From assembly GCA_003133005.1 (NCBI GenBank), contig PKZI01000107.1, positions 2,096-7,518 on the forward strand: 5,423 nt of DNA, given 5' to 3'. This stretch comes from Acidimicrobiaceae bacterium. Its GTDB lineage: Bacteria; Actinomycetota; Acidimicrobiia; Acidimicrobiales; RAAP-2. A model generated the notes under the pieces. The model made no database searches. It was not told the origin of the DNA and saw only the letters and a program-made list of their open reading frames with translations. Made by a program: the position numbers and the translations under genes. Shown piece after piece: positions 1 to 5,423 of this stretch. Within the stretch, counting starts at the first letter, position 1; each line of letters begins with the position of its first letter.

Positions 1-648
1 CTCTTCGATCACGACTGGCTCGTGCGGTATTTGGCCGACGTTGAAGTGACGCACCGAGCGCGACCGACCTGGCACCGTTGGCTGCAACAGCGCGTGCAGT
101 ATGGCAACTCGTCGAGTGAACTCGCCGTGCGCCACGGTGATCGACTGGCACCACTGCGCGCAGATCCGTGGACGCTTATCGCATGGACGAGTCTGCTCGC
201 GCGCAATCCGATGCTCGGTGTGCGTATCGCGAACGTCGCGCGCGACGCACTACAGGAACGACTCAACGATCAAGCCGACGACCCCCGGGCGCTGGCGAAC
301 GACGTGATCTCTCGCACCATGGTGCGCTCTGGTGCGCCGCTGTCGCGAGCGCTCGTGCGCACCTACGGCCCGGTGTTGCTGCTCGCGGCGCTGCATCCGC
401 GACTTCGACGTCCGGCGCTCGGCGTCTTCGCGCTCGGCACCGCGTGGCGATGGCGTCACCAACGCCTTCACTTACAGGACATTCCCCTTGCGATCGTTGA
501 TGACGCTGCCTACGGCGTGGGTGTTTTCCACGGCGCGTGGCGATCTCGCTCACTCGCGGCGCTTCGACCCAAAATAACGAAGTCCTCGATCACGCTTCGC
601 GACGTCCTCGGTCTTGACAAAGGTGATGGGATCTCGTCACGAAGTTGA
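1..648 (+). CDS. mftF: Mycofactocin glycosyltransferase MftF, C-terminal part (5' end outside window)
   Basis: This is the last 215 residues of a family 2 glycosyltransferase of the MftF type, which adds sugars to the mycofactocin redox cofactor precursor in the cytoplasm or at the membrane. The frame is open from base 1, so the GTG at 22 is internal and the true start lies upstream; family members are roughly 470 residues long. Visible MftF-like features are the start of the fragment (LADVEVTHRARPTW, with the H-x-x-R-x-x-W pattern), then a Tyr-Gly-x-Ser stretch leading into LAVRHGDRLAPL, where family members carry a very similar RHPxxLAPL segment. Two hydrophobic stretches follow (about residues 55-65 and 122-145 of the fragment), and then the DDAAYGVGVFHGAW segment, like the DDLxYGxGVWxG end of MftF proteins. 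The gene converges on vapC with 54 bases between the stop codons. The call rests on recalled family pattern; a plain GT2 enzyme is the alternative. The other mft genes would be expected upstream, outside the window. Confidence 0.8.
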   Translation, partial: LFDHDWLVRYLADVEVTHRARPTWHRWLQQRVQYGNSSSELAVRHGDRLAPLRADPWTLIAWTSLLARNPMLGVRIANVARDALQERLNDQADDPRALANDVISRTMVRSGAPLSRALVRTYGPVLLLAALHPRLRRPALGVFALGTAWRWRHQRLHLQDIPLAIVDDAAYGVGVFHGAWRSRSLAALRPKITKSSITLRDVLGLDKGDGISSRS

Positions 649-702
649 ATTTCGGCTACGTCAAATCTTGGCCTGCAAGTAGAAGTTCACTCGACGAGTG
701 CC

Positions 703-1086
703 CTATACCGCGACGACGTTAACGACACCTTCGAGGCCCTTGAAGTCTTCGGGGTTTCGCGTATAAAGCGGAAGATTTAACGAACACGCAGTCGCGGCGA
801 TAAGTAGGTCTACCGCTCGCGCTCCCCGTGGTTTTCTCCCAGACGAATTTACTGCCGCAAAGACAATGCCGTAGGCGCGGGCAGCACGCTCATCGAACGG
901 AATCGAACTAATGGAGGACTCGGTTCTTTGCAATCGATCCTGACGGTGCGCTCGTTCAACTTCGTCACTCGCGGCATGAGGGCTCCCCGAAAGTTCGGCC
1001 AGCGAAAGGGAACTCATCGCCAATTCGCGCGGAAGGAGGGAGCGATCAATCAGTTCGAAATCAATGATGACTGAGGTGTCAAGCAT
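703..1086 (-). CDS. vapC: VapC family PIN-domain ribonuclease toxin
   Basis: A 127-residue PIN-domain toxin, presumed to be a Mg2+-dependent RNase that cuts tRNA or other RNA when not bound by its antitoxin. The acidic active-site positions are all present: Asp in MLDTSVIID at the N-terminus, Glu in SLAELSG (about residue 37), Asp in AVDLLIAATA (about residue 99) and Asp in RNPEDF near the C-terminus. The GRKPRGARAVDLLIAA and LPLYTRNPEDF segments are typical of actinobacterial VapC. I chose ATG at 1086 because PIN toxins usually start within two or three residues of the first catalytic Asp, and because GAGGGG lies just before it. A GTG at 1116 would add ten residues and is the alternative. 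The gene follows vapB and appears intact, although vapB is frameshifted. It converges on mftF. Confidence 0.9.
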   Translation of the reverse strand: MLDTSVIIDFELIDRSLLPRELAMSSLSLAELSGSPHAASDEVERAHRQDRLQRTESSISSIPFDERAARAYGIVFAAVNSSGRKPRGARAVDLLIAATACSLNLPLYTRNPEDFKGLEGVVNVVAV

Positions 1087-1108
1087 GCCCCTCAAAATTT
1101 GGGCAGGA

Positions 1109-1225
1109 CTAGGCACGTGGTTCTATGTCTTGGGAAACCTGTCGGTCAATGTCTTCTCGAAATCGCTTCGCGTCGATACGAGGTGCGTTCTCAAACGCCG
1201 CAGCCAAAATCTCAATTCGAACAAA
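1109..1225 (-). pseudogene. vapB: Out-of-frame C-terminal coding segment of vapB (toxin-neutralising tail)
   Basis: Thirty-eight codons and a TAG in the -1 frame relative to the vapB N-terminal half. The translation contains EILAAAFENAPRIDAKRF and REDIDRQVSQDIEPRA, matching the pattern (LLAAF..AP.ID..RFR.DID) that follows the DNA-binding domain in actinobacterial VapB proteins. No start codon or ribosome site of its own is evident, so it is best read as the displaced end of vapB. Its TAG (1111-1109) lies 22 bases before the preferred vapC ATG and overlaps the alternative vapC GTG at 1116. Confidence 0.75.
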
Positions 1226-1362
1226 AGGTGCCGTCGAAATGGCGTGAGTAGTCCGACCGGATCGCCATTTCGCGTGACGACATAGGAATTGCCCTCGTCG
1301 AGCCCGCGCATTATTTCGCCGCAGTCATTACGAAGTTGCCTTTGGGTTATCTCAACTTCCAC
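1123..1362 (-). CDS. vapB: VapB antitoxin, Phd/YefM family, frameshifted (C-terminus continues in the -1 frame to 1109)
   Basis: The uninterrupted frame encodes 79 residues. The first 44 are a clear Phd/YefM DNA-binding domain: MEVEITQRQLRNDCGEIM, then YVVTRNGDPVGLLTPFRR. After that this frame gives a basic, Leu/Arg-rich tail that does not look like an antitoxin. The -1 frame from about 1225 to 1109 instead encodes FVRIEILAAAFENAPRID and then an acidic tail ending DIEPRA, which is the usual toxin-binding end of VapB proteins. Joining the two frames at the T4 run 1226-1223 (read on the minus strand) gives 84 residues, a normal length. The simplest reading is loss of one base in a T5 run, either as a real mutation or as a sequencing error. 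The start is GTG at 1362; an in-frame TGA lies immediately upstream, so no longer form exists. VapB should bind and neutralise VapC and repress its own promoter. Confidence 0.8.
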   Translation of the reverse strand: MEVEITQRQLRNDCGEIMRGLDEGNSYVVTRNGDPVGLLTPFRRHLLFELRFWLRRLRTHLVSTRSDFEKTLTDRFPKT

Positions 1363-1368
1363 TCAAAT

Positions 1369-1374
1369 ACTGTA
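1369..1374 (-). promoter_or_regulatory. Candidate -10 element for a leaderless vapBC transcript
   Basis: On the minus strand TACAGT fits the TAnnnT -10 pattern. It is followed by exactly six bases (ATTTGA) and then the vapB GTG, so transcription would begin at the start codon. No Shine-Dalgarno sequence precedes the GTG, which agrees with a leaderless message. No convincing -35 was found. Confidence 0.45.
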
Positions 1375-1390
1375 GCACGTGGTGCTACAG
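1370..1390. promoter_or_regulatory. Inverted repeat, probable VapB(C) operator
   Basis: CTGTAGCAC, GTG, GTGCTACAG: two perfect 9-base arms around a 3-base centre, ending 8 bases before the vapB start codon and overlapping the candidate -10 hexamer. ACGTGCT, part of this repeat, recurs 15 bases away on the upstream side, so a second half-site may exist. Phd/YefM-type antitoxins typically repress their own operon by binding palindromes at the promoter, and binding here would block RNA polymerase. The palindrome is seen directly; the operator role is inferred from position. Confidence 0.6.
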
Positions 1391-1497
1391 CACGTAGCCA
1401 GAGATTTCGAAAATGTCCAGGTCAACCATGAGACGACAGCGCAAACTCTTTTGACTCAAAACTCGACTCGGTCCTCACTGGGCATCGCGAATCGGTA

Positions 1498-2649
1498 TTA
1501 GAAACGAATAACTCCGCGAAGGTTTTCTCCAGAAGCGAGGTCGTCGGCAGCTTGCTGCACCTCGTCAATGGAATATTCCCTCGTGACGAGTTCGTCGATG
1601 TAGAACTTGCCCTCGTGATGAAGTCGCAGGAGCTTTGGTACTTGGATACGCGGGTTCTCCGAGCCAAAGACCGTCCCGCGAATCTCCTGGTTCGTCATCG
1701 AGAGCATCATCATGTTCACCTCGACGCTCGTCAAATCAAAACCGGCGAGCGTAGTGACGACGATCACGCCTCCCTTAGCCGTAATCGACCGCGCCTGTTC
1801 AATGAGTTCGGACGTCAGGTTGTCAACCGTAATGACGACCACGTCACAGAGCTTTCCCCACGTCAGGTCCGGCAGGATGTTAAAGGCGGCATCGAGCGTG
1901 GTGGTACAACCGTGGGTCGCGCCGATCTTGAGCGCGCGATCGACCTTGGACTGATTCGTGTCGATCGCGATGACTGCTCGCGCGCCCGCCATGGCGGCTC
2001 CTTGAATGGCCCCCGAACCTACGCCACCACAACCAATCACCGCGACGGTGTGACCGGGCTTGACGCCGCCGCGGTTGACCGCTGAACCGAAGCCCGTCGA
2101 GAGTCCGCACGAGATAAGAGCGGCTGCGCGCAAGTCGTACCAGGGTTCGATGCGGATGAGTGACGCTTCGTGCACGACGATGTACTCGGAGAACGACCCC
2201 ACCTGACACATCCGGTTGAGGTTCTCCTCGCCGAGGTGGTGGCGCCACGTACCGTCAGAGATCATGGGGCCCGCGAGAATCGTCGCGCCCATGTCACAGA
2301 TGTACTGGCGACCGGACAGGCAGTACTCGCACTTGCCGCACGAAGGCACGAAGGACACGGCGACGTGGTCCCCGGGCGCGAGTGACGTGACGCCCTCGCC
2401 CACTGACTCGACGACACCCGAACCCTCGTGACCGCCAATGACGGGAAACATGGTGGAGCGACCCGAGATCATCTCGAGCACCTCGGGCTGGTGGGTGATG
2501 TCGCCGTGACGCAAGTGCTCGTCAGAGAAACAGAGTCCCGAGAACGCCATCTTGACTTTCACCTCATTGGCGTGTGGTTCGTCGATCTCGATTTCCTCGG
2601 TACGCCACGGGCCCTTGGCCTCGGTTACGACAGCGGCTTTTACTTTCAT
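1498..2649 (-). CDS. NDMA-dependent, mycofactocin-associated zinc alcohol dehydrogenase
   Basis: A 383-residue medium-chain zinc alcohol dehydrogenase resembling the Rxyl_3153-type NDMA-dependent family. These enzymes oxidise alcohols with a tightly held NAD(H) and are thought to re-oxidise it through mycofactocin or, in vitro, the artificial acceptor NDMA. The N-terminal GroES-like domain carries the catalytic zinc ligands Cys40 (SGLCFSDEH), His74-Glu75 (GGHEGSG) and Cys181 (SCGLSTG). The structural zinc loop is Cys104, Cys107, Cys110, Cys118. The Rossmann domain has GCGGVG at 206-211, and Asp230 at the end of the second strand suggests NAD rather than NADP. The ATG at 2649 has a strong GAGGGGG four bases upstream. 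It lies 104 bases after the MazE-like gene and probably has its own promoter, although none is obvious. The nearby mftF end supports the mycofactocin link. The substrate cannot be read from the sequence. Confidence 0.9.
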   Translation of the reverse strand: MKVKAAVVTEAKGPWRTEEIEIDEPHANEVKVKMAFSGLCFSDEHLRHGDITHQPEVLEMISGRSTMFPVIGGHEGSGVVESVGEGVTSLAPGDHVAVSFVPSCGKCEYCLSGRQYICDMGATILAGPMISDGTWRHHLGEENLNRMCQVGSFSEYIVVHEASLIRIEPWYDLRAAALISCGLSTGFGSAVNRGGVKPGHTVAVIGCGGVGSGAIQGAAMAGARAVIAIDTNQSKVDRALKIGATHGCTTTLDAAFNILPDLTWGKLCDVVVITVDNLTSELIEQARSITAKGGVIVVTTLAGFDLTSVEVNMMMLSMTNQEIRGTVFGSENPRIQVPKLLRLHHEGKFYIDELVTREYSIDEVQQAADDLASGENLRGVIRF

Positions 2650-2653
2650 ACGT

Positions 2654-2660
2654 CCCCCTC
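2654..2660 (-). promoter_or_regulatory. Strong ribosome binding site of the alcohol dehydrogenase
   Basis: GAGGGGG on the minus strand, four bases (ACGT) before the ATG at 2649. It fixes the start and contrasts with most other genes here, which lack a well-placed Shine-Dalgarno sequence. Confidence 0.65.
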
Positions 2661-2728
2661 ACGAAGCCCCCGCGAGGGCCCTCTTTCGTCACTCTACATA
2701 GATAACGAGGCAATGGAAAAATTCCGAA

Positions 2729-2759
2729 CCCTAGTTCGTCTCACCGTGAAGAACTAGGG
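2729..2759 (-). terminator. Inverted repeat across the stop of the MazE-like gene, possible terminator
   Basis: CCCTAGTTC and GAACTAGGG form perfect 9-base arms separated by 13 bases. The minus-strand TAG stop of the antitoxin gene lies inside the first arm. On the minus strand a run of five T follows seven bases after the second arm (TTCGGAA then TTTTT), so it could end the orf76-mazE transcript before the dehydrogenase. The T run is further from the stem than usual, so a protein-binding palindrome is the alternative. Confidence 0.4.
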
Positions 2760-2963
2760 GAGCCCGTCGGACGTCGTACATTCCCACATTTCCTGATCCG
2801 CCTCGGTCCATTCCGACCACGCCGTTTCGTAACTCGAGCCCAATCGCGCCGATCGATGGTGTTGTAGCGCCTCGTGCAACGCCGCCGATCGCGAAGCAAG
2901 GCGCTCCTCAAGGGCGTGGGCATCAAGGAATGAGGCGTCGTCGTCGGGGAGGCTGATGCTCAC
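2754..2963 (-). CDS. MazE-like ribbon-helix-helix antitoxin without adjacent MazF
   Basis: A 69-residue protein matching actinobacterial MazE-type antitoxins. It has an N-terminal beta strand and first helix MSISLPDDDASFLDAHA, the SRSAALHEAL second helix that completes a ribbon-helix-helix DNA-binding fold (about residues 1-35), and a C-terminal ETAWSEWTEADQEMWE stretch rich in Trp and acidic residues, which in this family wraps around the toxin. The length is normal and the gene seems complete. The GTG start at 2963 overlaps the stop of the upstream gene in GTGA, so translation is probably coupled. No MazF reading frame follows: only 104 bases separate it from the dehydrogenase. It may be an orphan antitoxin, or may pair with the unknown protein before it. 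Confidence 0.75.
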   Translation of the reverse strand: MSISLPDDDASFLDAHALEERLASRSAALHEALQHHRSARLGSSYETAWSEWTEADQEMWECTTSDGLP

Positions 2964-3190
2964 TTTTGACCGTCCCTCAGGCTTTGCACCGTCTCGTCAG
3001 AAATTGGGGCACCGGCTGCCGCAAGGAAGAGACGTCCCTCCCTTGAAGTGATTGAAACGTCGGTTGCGGGATCGCGAGCGAGCGCAGTGTCGTCGATCGC
3101 TGCTTGAACTTCCCCGAGTAGAAGTCCAGTTTGCTCAATCAGTTCCCGTGTGGTGACCAAACGGTCCGCCCCGTCATTTGTCGCGTTCAC
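2960..3190 (-). CDS. Small acidic protein of unknown function, coupled to the MazE-like antitoxin
   Basis: Seventy-six residues that I do not recognise. The protein is soluble in character, with no signal peptide or membrane segment, and acidic residues clearly outnumber basic ones. A helical, Leu-rich stretch (TTRELIEQTGLLLGEVQAAI, about residues 13-32) is followed by a probable beta hairpin (DVSITSREGRLFLAAAG) and a short helix near ISDETVQSL. The GTG at 3190 is chosen because AAGAAT sits exactly six bases before it, the same leaderless layout as argS and acn, and because no Shine-Dalgarno sequence is visible. Its stop shares four bases with the start of the antitoxin gene, so the two form one translational unit. 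It starts 79 bases after argS ends. A role as toxin, accessory antitoxin or regulator is possible, but none is shown by sequence. Confidence 0.6.
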   Translation of the reverse strand: MNATNDGADRLVTTRELIEQTGLLLGEVQAAIDDTALARDPATDVSITSREGRLFLAAAGAPISDETVQSLRDGQK

Positions 3191-3196
3191 GACCCA

Positions 3197-3202
3197 ATTC
3201 TT
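3197..3202 (-). promoter_or_regulatory. Candidate -10 element before the 76-residue gene
   Basis: AAGAAT on the minus strand, then six bases (TGGGTC), then GTG at 3190. This is the same spacing seen before argS, acn and vapB and suggests a leaderless orf76-mazE transcript made independently of argS. No clear -35 was found. Confidence 0.35.
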
Positions 3203-3269
3203 TCAGATGTACGGCACTGACGAAGAGGAAACGGAAAACTCCAACACTGCGCTCGTGCGGCGTGGATGC

Positions 3270-4988
3270 CTACATCTGGTCTGGTGCGTCGATACCGAGC
3301 AGCGAGAGGCCGAGGTTGAGTGTCCGCGCACTGAGTTCACATAAGGCGAGTCGCTCGTCACGCGTGTGACCGACTGCGGAAAGTACTGGGCACGCCTCGT
3401 AAAAGGCGGTGAACCGCTGTGCGAGGTCAAAGAGATAGACACAGAGTCGGTGTGGCTGCAGCGACTCGAGCGCGAGATGAAATGCTTCGGGAAACGCGAG
3501 CAACCCGAGGGCAAGTGAGCGCTCGGCGTCGTTCTCCAAAGCGAAACTCGCACTCGCGCCATCCCACGGCGCGCCGAGCCTACGAAAGATCGAGCGCACG
3601 CGCGCGTGCGCGTACTGCAGATACGGCCCGGTGTCGCCCTCGAACGCGAGCATCCGGTCGAGGTCAAAGACGTAGTCGCGCTGGCGTTCGGTCGAGAGAT
3701 CGGCGTACTTGATCGCCGCGCGCGCCACCTGGACCGAAAGTTCGCGGCGCTGTCGGTCGTTCAAATCACTCTTGCGCTCCTCGAGTGCGACGTACGCACG
3801 CTCGGTGGCCTCGTCGATCAACCCGACGAGTTTCACCGTCTCGCCGCTGCGGGTCTTGAACATCTTTCGATCAGGACCCAACACGTTGCCGAACGCCACG
3901 TGTTCGCATCGCACGCTCTCGGGTAACCAGCCCGCCAAACGCGCCACCGCGTAGATCATGTCGAAGTGCTGGCTCTGTGGCGCGCCGACGACGTACAGCA
4001 ATTCGTCGGCCTCGAGGTTCGTCACTCGGTCTCGCACGGCCGCGAGGTCGGTCGCCGCGTAGCCGAAGCCCTCGTCACTTTTTTTCACGATCAGCGGCAA
4101 CGGCTCACCCTCGCGGTTGGTGAAGCCGGGCGGAAAGACGCACAATGCACCGTCGCTCACGGTAATGAGTCCGTGCGCCTCGAGGTCGGTCACCACACTT
4201 TCGAGCATGTCGTTGTAGTACGACTCACCCACCACGTCGCTCGGTTGGAGGGTCACGTCGAGCTTGGCGTAGACCTCGGCGAAGTAGGAGATCGACTCGT
4301 CGACGAGGAGTTGCCACAGCCGGCGCGTCTCGGGGTCACCGCTTTGCAACGCGACCACCCGCTGACGACTCCGCTCCTTGAAGTTGTCGTCCTCCTCGAA
4401 CGTCTTTCGCGCGGCCCGATAAAAGGAGTCCAGATCACCTATCGAGAGCGACGCCAGTGCCTGCTCCTCGCCGAGATCGATCAAGTGCTCGATGAGCATG
4501 CCAAAGGGCGTACCCCAGTCCCCGACGTGGTTGCGGGCTATGACGTGGTGGCCCGCGAAGCGGTACATTCGCGCCAATGCGTCGCCGATCACCGTCGAGC
4601 GAAGGTGGCCCACGTGCATCTCCTTGGCGACGTTGGGGGCCGAGTAGTCAATGACGACGTTCTTGGCGACAGTGGGCAATGCCACACCGAGGCGCTGGTC
4701 CACGAGCACTTCGCGCAGTTGCTGGTCCAGAAACGACGCCAGCAGCGTGATATTGAGGAAACCCGGGCCCGCCACTCCCACACTCGCGATCCCGGCAAGA
4801 TCCAGGTCCGCCATGATCTCGGCGGCGAGATCTCTCGGGGCGCGTCCGAGGGTCTTGGCGAGTGCCATGACCCCGTTCGCCTGATAGTCCCCGTGCTCGG
4901 ACTGGCGCAGCACGGGTTCGGCGCCCGGTTGGACTCGATCGAAGGTTGCGGCCAAGCGCTCATACAAAATGTCGTACGTCGAGGTCAC
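3270..4988 (-). CDS. argS: Arginyl-tRNA synthetase (class I)
   Basis: A 572-residue cytoplasmic enzyme that charges tRNA-Arg with arginine using ATP; the length is typical of the family. Domains in order: an N-terminal tRNA-binding (Add1) domain, about residues 1-90, with the GDYQANGVMALAK and GPGFLNI motifs; the class I catalytic core with the SAPNVAKEMHVGHLRS signature at 116-131, where HVGH (125-128) is the HIGH-type motif; GPDRKMFKTRSGE, the KMSK-type loop region, near residue 365; and the C-terminal DALR-type anticodon-binding helical domain, which includes the GPYLQYAHARVRSI junction, and ends in GIDAPDQM. The start is GTG at 4988: it is the only start codon after an in-frame TGA a short way upstream. 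GAGAAT six bases before it suggests a leaderless message, although GGGAG nine bases upstream could also serve as a weak ribosome site. It is divergent from acn, with 73 bases between the starts. Confidence 0.97.
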   Translation of the reverse strand: MTSTYDILYERLAATFDRVQPGAEPVLRQSEHGDYQANGVMALAKTLGRAPRDLAAEIMADLDLAGIASVGVAGPGFLNITLLASFLDQQLREVLVDQRLGVALPTVAKNVVIDYSAPNVAKEMHVGHLRSTVIGDALARMYRFAGHHVIARNHVGDWGTPFGMLIEHLIDLGEEQALASLSIGDLDSFYRAARKTFEEDDNFKERSRQRVVALQSGDPETRRLWQLLVDESISYFAEVYAKLDVTLQPSDVVGESYYNDMLESVVTDLEAHGLITVSDGALCVFPPGFTNREGEPLPLIVKKSDEGFGYAATDLAAVRDRVTNLEADELLYVVGAPQSQHFDMIYAVARLAGWLPESVRCEHVAFGNVLGPDRKMFKTRSGETVKLVGLIDEATERAYVALEERKSDLNDRQRRELSVQVARAAIKYADLSTERQRDYVFDLDRMLAFEGDTGPYLQYAHARVRSIFRRLGAPWDGASASFALENDAERSLALGLLAFPEAFHLALESLQPHRLCVYLFDLAQRFTAFYEACPVLSAVGHTRDERLALCELSARTLNLGLSLLGIDAPDQM

Positions 4989-4994
4989 GTTTTC

Positions 4995-5000
4995 ATTCTC
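4995..5000 (-). promoter_or_regulatory. Candidate -10 element of argS
   Basis: GAGAAT on the minus strand followed by six bases (GAAAAC) and the GTG at 4988, giving leaderless geometry. The -35 region is weak. The AGAAT core is shared with the acn and orf76 upstream sites. Confidence 0.4.
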
Positions 5001-5025
5001 CCACGCAGCGACGCCTCAACCGCCC

Positions 5026-5055
5026 GTGACGAGGCACCCACGAACACGGCAGAAT
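5026..5055 (+). promoter_or_regulatory. Candidate promoter of acn
   Basis: CAGAAT at 5050-5055 is followed by six bases and the ATG at 5062, so transcription would start at the start codon. GTGACG at 5026-5031, 18 bases upstream, matches TTGACA at four of six positions. GAGG at 5057-5060 is too close to the ATG for a normal ribosome site, which also favours a leaderless transcript. Confidence 0.4.
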
Positions 5056-5061
5056 AGAGGT

Positions 5062-5423
<362 letters not shown>

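Noticed and set aside
688..700. CACTC-GAC-GAGTG inverted repeat between the convergent stops of mftF and vapC
   Set aside because: The stem is only five bases with a three-base loop and there is no T run on either side, so it does not support a terminator call.
1087..1116. Longer vapC beginning at GTG 1116
   Set aside because: It adds ten residues before the first catalytic Asp, which is unusual for PIN toxins, and lacks a ribosome site; ATG 1086 has GAGGGG before it. It remains possible as a translationally coupled start.
1222..1228. Programmed -1 slippage in vapB at C CTT TTG
   Set aside because: The heptamer does not fit X XXY YYZ: re-pairing of the CTT tRNA on CCT would mismatch in the second position, and I saw no stimulatory structure. 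A one-base loss in a T run is simpler.
1449..1461. TTTTGA-C-TCAAAA palindrome between the dehydrogenase stop and vapB
   Set aside because: It is short and AT-rich, with no loop suitable for a hairpin and no obvious position relative to a promoter; it may be chance.
1552..2085. 177-codon open frame on the + strand
   Set aside because: It is antisense to the alcohol dehydrogenase, whose zinc and Rossmann motifs are clear; no family resemblance was seen in the antisense product.
3966..5057. Long open frame (363 codons) on the + strand
   Set aside because: It lies entirely antisense to argS, and its translation shows only the His/Val/Arg-rich pattern expected opposite a GC-rich gene. argS is unmistakable.

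Overview
The window looks like a chromosomal segment from an actinobacterium. The lineage is inferred from four things: a mycofactocin-type glycosyltransferase end, a mycofactocin-associated NDMA-dependent alcohol dehydrogenase, VapBC- and MazE-type antitoxin/toxin genes of the kind common in actinobacteria, and frequent GTG starts with leaderless-looking promoters. Acidimicrobiia or a related environmental group would fit, but the order cannot be fixed from this sequence alone.

Layout. From the left edge to 648 on the + strand is the C-terminal 215 residues of a MftF-like glycosyltransferase. It converges on a minus-strand block running from about 4988 down to 703. Read in the direction of transcription, this block holds argS (arginyl-tRNA synthetase, 4988-3270), a small acidic protein of unknown function (3190-2960), a MazE-like ribbon-helix-helix antitoxin coupled to it by a 4-base overlap (2963-2754), the zinc alcohol dehydrogenase (2649-1498), and a vapBC toxin-antitoxin pair (1362-703). 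At the right edge an aconitase gene starts at 5062, divergent from argS, and runs out of the window.

How the genes work together. The mftF end and the alcohol dehydrogenase are parts of the same redox-cofactor system. Mycofactocin is a peptide-derived cofactor that MftF glycosylates, and enzymes of this dehydrogenase family are thought to keep their NAD(H) bound and to pass electrons to it. The two stress modules sit on either side of the dehydrogenase. argS and acn are housekeeping genes with no obvious link to the rest.

The main oddities are these. (1) vapB carries a one-base frameshift: its first half reads in one frame, and a textbook VapB C-terminus follows in the -1 frame, while vapC is intact. 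(2) The MazE-like antitoxin has no MazF after it; instead it is preceded by an unrecognised 76-residue protein. (3) Four genes in the window have an xAnnnT hexamer, three of them xAGAAT, exactly six bases before the start codon, the geometry of leaderless transcripts. (4) A 9-bp perfect inverted repeat overlaps the vapB -10 element and is a likely autoregulatory operator. No RNA gene, CRISPR array, insertion sequence or gene-free stretch above 300 bases was seen.
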